Part shown: positions 60,485-64,000 of the stretch, in pieces
Layout: every line of letters starts with the position of its first letter
How positions within the stretch are numbered: the stretch's first letter is position 1
Source of the DNA: Rhizobium leucaenae USDA 9039
GTDB taxonomy: Bacteria > Pseudomonadota > Alphaproteobacteria > Rhizobiales > Rhizobiaceae
NCBI RefSeq assembly: GCF_000426285.1
Contig: NZ_AUFB01000004.1
Span: forward strand, 310,001 to 374,000
Reading direction: 5' to 3'
DNA length: 64,000 nt
Made by a program: the position numbers and the translations under genes
The notes under the pieces: generated by a model
Told to the model about the DNA's origin: nothing
The model's input: the letters and a program-made list of their open reading frames with translations, nothing else
Databases searched by the model: none

Positions 60485-61407
60485 TGGCCGCTCTCCTTCG
60501 GATCGAGCGCATCGCGCAGCCCGTCGCCGAGCAGGTTGAAGCCCAGGCTGACGATCAGGATGGCGATGCCCGGCATGGCCGCGACCCACCATTGGTCGAG
60601 ATAATATTTGAACCCGGTGGCGATCATCGCGCCCCATTCCGGCAGCGGCGGCTGTGCGCCGAGGCCGAGGAAACCTAGGCCCGCCGCCGTCAAAATGACG
60701 CCGGCCATATCGAGCGTAACGCGCACGATCACCGATGAGATGCAAAGCGGCATGATATGGCGGAAGACGATACGCATCGGCGATGCGCCCATGAGCTGCA
60801 CGGCGGCGATGTAGTCCGAGCGCCGCACGGTCATCGTCTCGGCCCTCGCCAGGCGGGCATAGGGTGGCCAGGAGGTGATGGCGATGGCGATGATGGCGTT
60901 TTCGATGCCGGGGCCGAGCGCGCCTGCAAAGGCGAGCGCCAGCACCAGCTTCGGAAAGGCAAGGAAGATATCGGTGATGCGCATCAGCACGGTATCGACC
61001 CAGCCGCCTGCATAGCCAGCTATCATACCGATAAACAACCCAAGCGGCGCCGAGATGATCGCGACGAGCACAACGATATAGAGTGTCCATCGCGACCCGT
61101 AGATCAAGCGGGATAGGATATCACGCCCAAGATTGTCGGTGCCGAGAAGATAGCCGCCGGTGCCGGGTGGTTTCAAATAGGCGTTGGTCAGATCGCCAAT
61201 CGTTGGCGGATAGGGAGCGATAACATCGGCAAGAGCTGCGATCAGCACCAAGGCGACAATGATCAGCAATCCGAGAACGGCCAGCCGATTGGCGGAAAAT
61301 TGTCGCCAGGTGACATAAGCGCGCCCGAGGCTCGCCTGGCGGCGCGACTGCGGCCGATCCGACAGCAGCCAGTCACGCCAGGAAAGTTGCGTGGTCTCAG
61401 CCGTCAT
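60481..61407 (-). CDS. Peptide ABC transporter permease (DppC type)
   Basis: This permease of 308 residues has six helices. The N-terminal cytoplasmic stretch is followed by the first helix, LAVLGLLIIVALVLIAALAD. The DppC signature YLLGTDNLGRDILSRLIYGS (near residues 85-104) and the coupling loop YIAAVQLMGASPMRIVFRHI are clear. It starts inside the stop of the DppB gene by ATGA, so all four membrane and ATPase genes are translationally coupled. Confidence 0.93.
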   Translation of the reverse strand: MTAETTQLSWRDWLLSDRPQSRRQASLGRAYVTWRQFSANRLAVLGLLIIVALVLIAALADVIAPYPPTIGDLTNAYLKPPGTGGYLLGTDNLGRDILSRLIYGSRWTLYIVVLVAIISAPLGLFIGMIAGYAGGWVDTVLMRITDIFLAFPKLVLALAFAGALGPGIENAIIAIAITSWPPYARLARAETMTVRRSDYIAAVQLMGASPMRIVFRHIMPLCISSVIVRVTLDMAGVILTAAGLGFLGLGAQPPLPEWGAMIATGFKYYLDQWWVAAMPGIAILIVSLGFNLLGDGLRDALDPKESGQ

Positions 61408-62471
61408 TTCCGTCGCGTCCTTGGATCGAGAGTACGGTAGAGCAGGTCGGAGAGCAGGTTGATCCCAATGAACACCGTGCCGACGACGACGGTGCCGCCG
61501 AGCACAGCGTTCATATCGGCGTTCTGCAGTGAGCTGGTGATATAGAAACCAATGCCCGGCCAGGAGAAGACGATCTCGGTCAACACCGAACCTTCCAGCA
61601 ATCCCGCATAGGAGAGCGCGATCACCGTGATCAGCGGTACGATGGCGCTGCGCAGCGCATGTCCCCAGATCACCCGCGTCTCCGAAAGCCCCTTGGCGCG
61701 GGCAGCGACGATATATTCCTGGCCCAGTTCATTCAGCATGAAACTGCGTGTCATGCGGCTGATATAGGCCAGCGAGAAGTAGCCGAGCAGCGACGCAGGC
61801 AGAATGATGTGGCGGAACGCATCCCAGAACACGTCCCATTGCCCCTGCATGACGCTGTCGAGCAGATAGAAGCCGGTGATCGGCGTAAACGTATATTCGA
61901 AGGCGATGTCGATGCGGCCGGGATAGGCCACCCAGCCCAGCTTGGCATAGAAGATGACGAGCGATACCATGGCCAGCCAGAACACCGGCACCGAATAGCC
62001 GACGAGACCGATGACGCGGACGATCTGGTCGATGAAACTGTTGCGGCGCACGGCGGCGAGCACGCCAAAGGGAACGCCGAAAATCGCGCCGATGATCGTG
62101 CCGACGGTCGCAAGCTCCATCGTCGCCGGAAAGACGCGCCGGATATCGTCCATCACCGGATTGGTCGTCAGCACGGATGTACCGAAATCGCCGGTCAGGG
62201 CGCTCAGTAGATAATAATAGAACTGCAGATAGAGCGGCTGATCGAGATGCATTTCGCGGCGCAGCCGCTCCAGCACTTGCGTAGGCGCGTGGTCACCAGC
62301 GATCGCCAGCGCCGGATCGATCGGGATGACGCGTCCGATGAAGAAGGTGACGGCGAGAAGGCCGAGATAGGTCGTGACCGCCACGACCAGGAAGCGCAAG
62401 ACGCCCATTGCGATGGGCGCGGCACGGCCCTTCTTGGGCCGCACCTCCATTTTCCGTTCGACAGTGCTCAA
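61404..62471 (-). CDS. Peptide ABC transporter permease (DppB type)
   Basis: This permease has 355 residues. The first helix, LRFLVVAVTTYLGLLAVTFF, is followed by a periplasmic part with RREMHLDQPLYLQFYYYL, typical of DppB. The coupling loop is EYIVAARAKGLSETRVIWGH, followed by ALRSAIVPLITVI. I keep the TTG start at 62471, which has AGGA about 9 bases upstream; an ATG seven codons later is an alternative. It follows the binding-protein gene by 21 bases. Confidence 0.92.
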   Translation of the reverse strand: MSTVERKMEVRPKKGRAAPIAMGVLRFLVVAVTTYLGLLAVTFFIGRVIPIDPALAIAGDHAPTQVLERLRREMHLDQPLYLQFYYYLLSALTGDFGTSVLTTNPVMDDIRRVFPATMELATVGTIIGAIFGVPFGVLAAVRRNSFIDQIVRVIGLVGYSVPVFWLAMVSLVIFYAKLGWVAYPGRIDIAFEYTFTPITGFYLLDSVMQGQWDVFWDAFRHIILPASLLGYFSLAYISRMTRSFMLNELGQEYIVAARAKGLSETRVIWGHALRSAIVPLITVIALSYAGLLEGSVLTEIVFSWPGIGFYITSSLQNADMNAVLGGTVVVGTVFIGINLLSDLLYRTLDPRTRRK

Positions 62472-62492
62472 AGAACCAGTCCTATCGGACCA

Positions 62493-64000
62493 TCACTTCG
62501 ACACCGGCCAGACGAAATTGGTATCGAAGCTCGGCCCGAGCTTGAAATCCTTGACGTCCTTGCGGAAGCCCGCGACTTCCGTCTGCTGGAAGAGGATGAC
62601 GAACGGGCTGGCGTCCAGGAACTTCTTTTGGATCTCCTGATACATGGCGCCGCGCTTGGCAGTATCAACCTCGAACAGGGCAGCCTTTGTTTCCTTGTCG
62701 AGTTCAGGCGTCGTCCAGTCGTTGCGCCAGGCAAGCGTCTTGTTGGTGCCAGCGTCGGAGTTGTCGGGATTGTTCGTGAACGTATCGGCGTTGGAATGGG
62801 GATCCCAGTAGTCGTTGCCCCAGTTGCCGAAATAGATGTCATGGTTGCGGGCGCGGTACTTGGTCAGCTTCTGCTTGCCGTCGCCGGGAATGATCTCGAC
62901 CTTGATGCCCGCCTGGCCAAGCGTCTGTTGGATGGAGGTGGCAACGCCCGTATCCGGCTCGATGCTGCGCACGTCCATGGTGACCGAGAAGCCATTGGGT
63001 AGGCCGGCCTTGGCGAGCAGTTCCTTAGCCTTGGCGACATCGAGCTTGAACGGATTTTCATCCAGCGAGCCGAGCAGGCCCTTCGGTTCGAAGGTCTGGT
63101 GGATTTCACCGATGCCCTTGATCAGCGTCTTGCCGATGGCGTCGTAATCGACCAGATATTTGAACGCTTGCTGCACTTCCGGCTTGGCGAGATTGGCGTT
63201 CTTCTGATTGAGGCTGATATAGTAGATCGTGCCCTTCGGTGCATTGGTCGAGGCAAGCTGAGCATTCTTCTCGACGGCTGCAAGATCCGTCGGCGACAGG
63301 TTGCGGGCGACGTCGATGTCGCCATTTTCCAATGCCAGGCGCTGCGCCGAGCTCTCCTTCATGAAGCGATAGATGACGCGCGCAAGCTTCGGCTTTTCGC
63401 CGTAGTAATTGTCGTTGCGCTCCAGAACGACGGCCTGGTTGGCGCGCCATTCGCGCAGCTTGAACGGACCGGAGCCGGCATAGCCGGTTTTCAGCCAGCC
63501 ATTGCCGAAGTCGTTGTCGTATTTGTTGTCGGCCGACGGCGTTACCGGCTTGACGTGCTGCAGAACCAGCTTCTTGTCGACCACTTCCGCAACGGTCGCC
63601 GTCAGGCAGTTCAGCACAAAGCTTGGCGCATAGGGCTTGTCGACAGTGAAGGTGAAGGTGTTCGGATCGGTGGCTTTCGCCTTTTCCGTGACATTGTCGC
63701 CGGTCAGGCCGAACTGCGTGAGGATAAAGGCCGGGCTCTTATCGAGCTTGACGACGCGTTCGAAGGACCAGGCGACATCATCGGCGGTGATCGGATTGCC
63801 CGATGCGAATTTGAGGCCGGGCTTCAGCTTGAACGTATAGGTCAGGTGATCGTCGGAGACCGACCAGCTCTCGGCAAGATCGCCCTGGATCTTGGAAGTG
63901 TCGTTGATGTCGAGGCGGACGAGGAGGCTGTAGCTGTTGCCGGTGACTTCGGCAGCGGAGAGTTCGTAGGCTTCGGCCGGGTCCATGCTGAGAATATCGT
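62493..64000 (-). CDS. Peptide ABC transporter, solute-binding protein, partial
   Basis: This is a family-5 extracellular binding protein, the first gene of the operon. About 502 codons are in the window. The frame is open to the right edge (reading DILSMDPAEAYELS), so the signal peptide and the first residues are missing. Family marks are YTFKLKPGLKFASGNPITAD, the GSGPFKLREW motif and the C-terminal FVILFQQTEVAGFRK. Such proteins bind oligopeptides, dipeptides, nickel or opine-like compounds; the ligand cannot be told from this sequence. Confidence 0.92.
   Translation of the reverse strand, partial: DILSMDPAEAYELSAAEVTGNSYSLLVRLDINDTSKIQGDLAESWSVSDDHLTYTFKLKPGLKFASGNPITADDVAWSFERVVKLDKSPAFILTQFGLTGDNVTEKAKATDPNTFTFTVDKPYAPSFVLNCLTATVAEVVDKKLVLQHVKPVTPSADNKYDNDFGNGWLKTGYAGSGPFKLREWRANQAVVLERNDNYYGEKPKLARVIYRFMKESSAQRLALENGDIDVARNLSPTDLAAVEKNAQLASTNAPKGTIYYISLNQKNANLAKPEVQQAFKYLVDYDAIGKTLIKGIGEIHQTFEPKGLLGSLDENPFKLDVAKAKELLAKAGLPNGFSVTMDVRSIEPDTGVATSIQQTLGQAGIKVEIIPGDGKQKLTKYRARNHDIYFGNWGNDYWDPHSNADTFTNNPDNSDAGTNKTLAWRNDWTTPELDKETKAALFEVDTAKRGAMYQEIQKKFLDASPFVILFQQTEVAGFRKDVKDFKLGPSFDTNFVWPVSK

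Overview
The window reads as a chromosomal segment of a GC-rich alphaproteobacterium of the Rhizobiaceae, most likely Rhizobium. The main evidence is the order pyc - expR - ndvA (the pyc/expR/ndvA neighbourhood I recall from Sinorhizobium meliloti), a complete cyclic beta-1,2-glucan locus with ndvB, a phbA-phbB operon divergent from phaR/aniA, an RpoH2-type heat-shock sigma factor beside carD and fdxA, a Brucella/Rhizobium-type porin, and several intergenic palindromes of rhizobial type. Gene content is mostly core. I see no tRNA, rRNA, insertion sequence, prophage or CRISPR array.

Layout. 0-4.1 kb: an RND efflux pump operon, cut by the left edge. 4.5-7.0 kb: the ABC-F ATPase Uup and thiamine pyrophosphokinase. 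7.0-9.3 kb: a MarR regulator divergent from a 14-helix drug exporter, with paired operator-like sites between them. 9.4-12.9 kb: a TPP riboswitch and the thiBPQ importer. 13.1-18.1 kb: an M48/LysM lipoprotein protease, rpoH2, carD, fdxA and an S4-domain protein. 18.1-21.3 kb: a SUV3-like RNA helicase with a long disordered RG-rich tail. 21.3-22.6 kb: an AT-rich, almost gene-free stretch with four copies of a 63-bp element. 22.6-23.4 kb: three small envelope proteins. 23.4-26.3 kb: polyhydroxybutyrate genes. 26.4-32.9 kb: rpmF, a GST, a 2H phosphoesterase, mtgA, ispA, a LysE exporter and ispG. 33-38.5 kb: MFS and EamA transporters, a BA14K repeat protein and a polar amino-acid ABC transporter. 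38.8-43.1 kb: pyruvate carboxylase and ExpR. 43.5-56.8 kb: ndvA, a porin, an OpgC/Cgm-type succinyltransferase and ndvB. 57.2-64 kb: an XRE-cupin regulator, two small proteins and a five-gene peptide ABC transporter cut by the right edge.

How the genes fit together. NdvB makes cyclic glucan in the inner membrane, NdvA exports it, the OpgC/Cgm-like protein probably succinylates it, and ExpR beside them is the quorum-sensing regulator of surface polysaccharides in relatives. Thiamine is handled by a riboswitch-controlled importer plus a pyrophosphokinase that makes the riboswitch ligand TPP. PhbA and PhbB channel acetyl-CoA to 3-hydroxybutyryl-CoA, with PhaR as the carbon-flow regulator. IspG and IspA are two steps of isoprenoid synthesis.

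The most unusual part is 21.5-22.3 kb. Four 63-bp units, all in the same orientation, share an ACGAATCG direct repeat with an 11-bp period, an inverted GAAC/GTTC pair exactly 49 bp end to end, and a CWANAT hexamer at fixed distance that resembles a -10 box. In the third copy this box lies just upstream of a ribosome-binding site and a 48-codon reading frame. I read this as a candidate set of co-regulated promoters for small RNAs or small proteins. All calls come from reading the sequence by eye; no database search was run.
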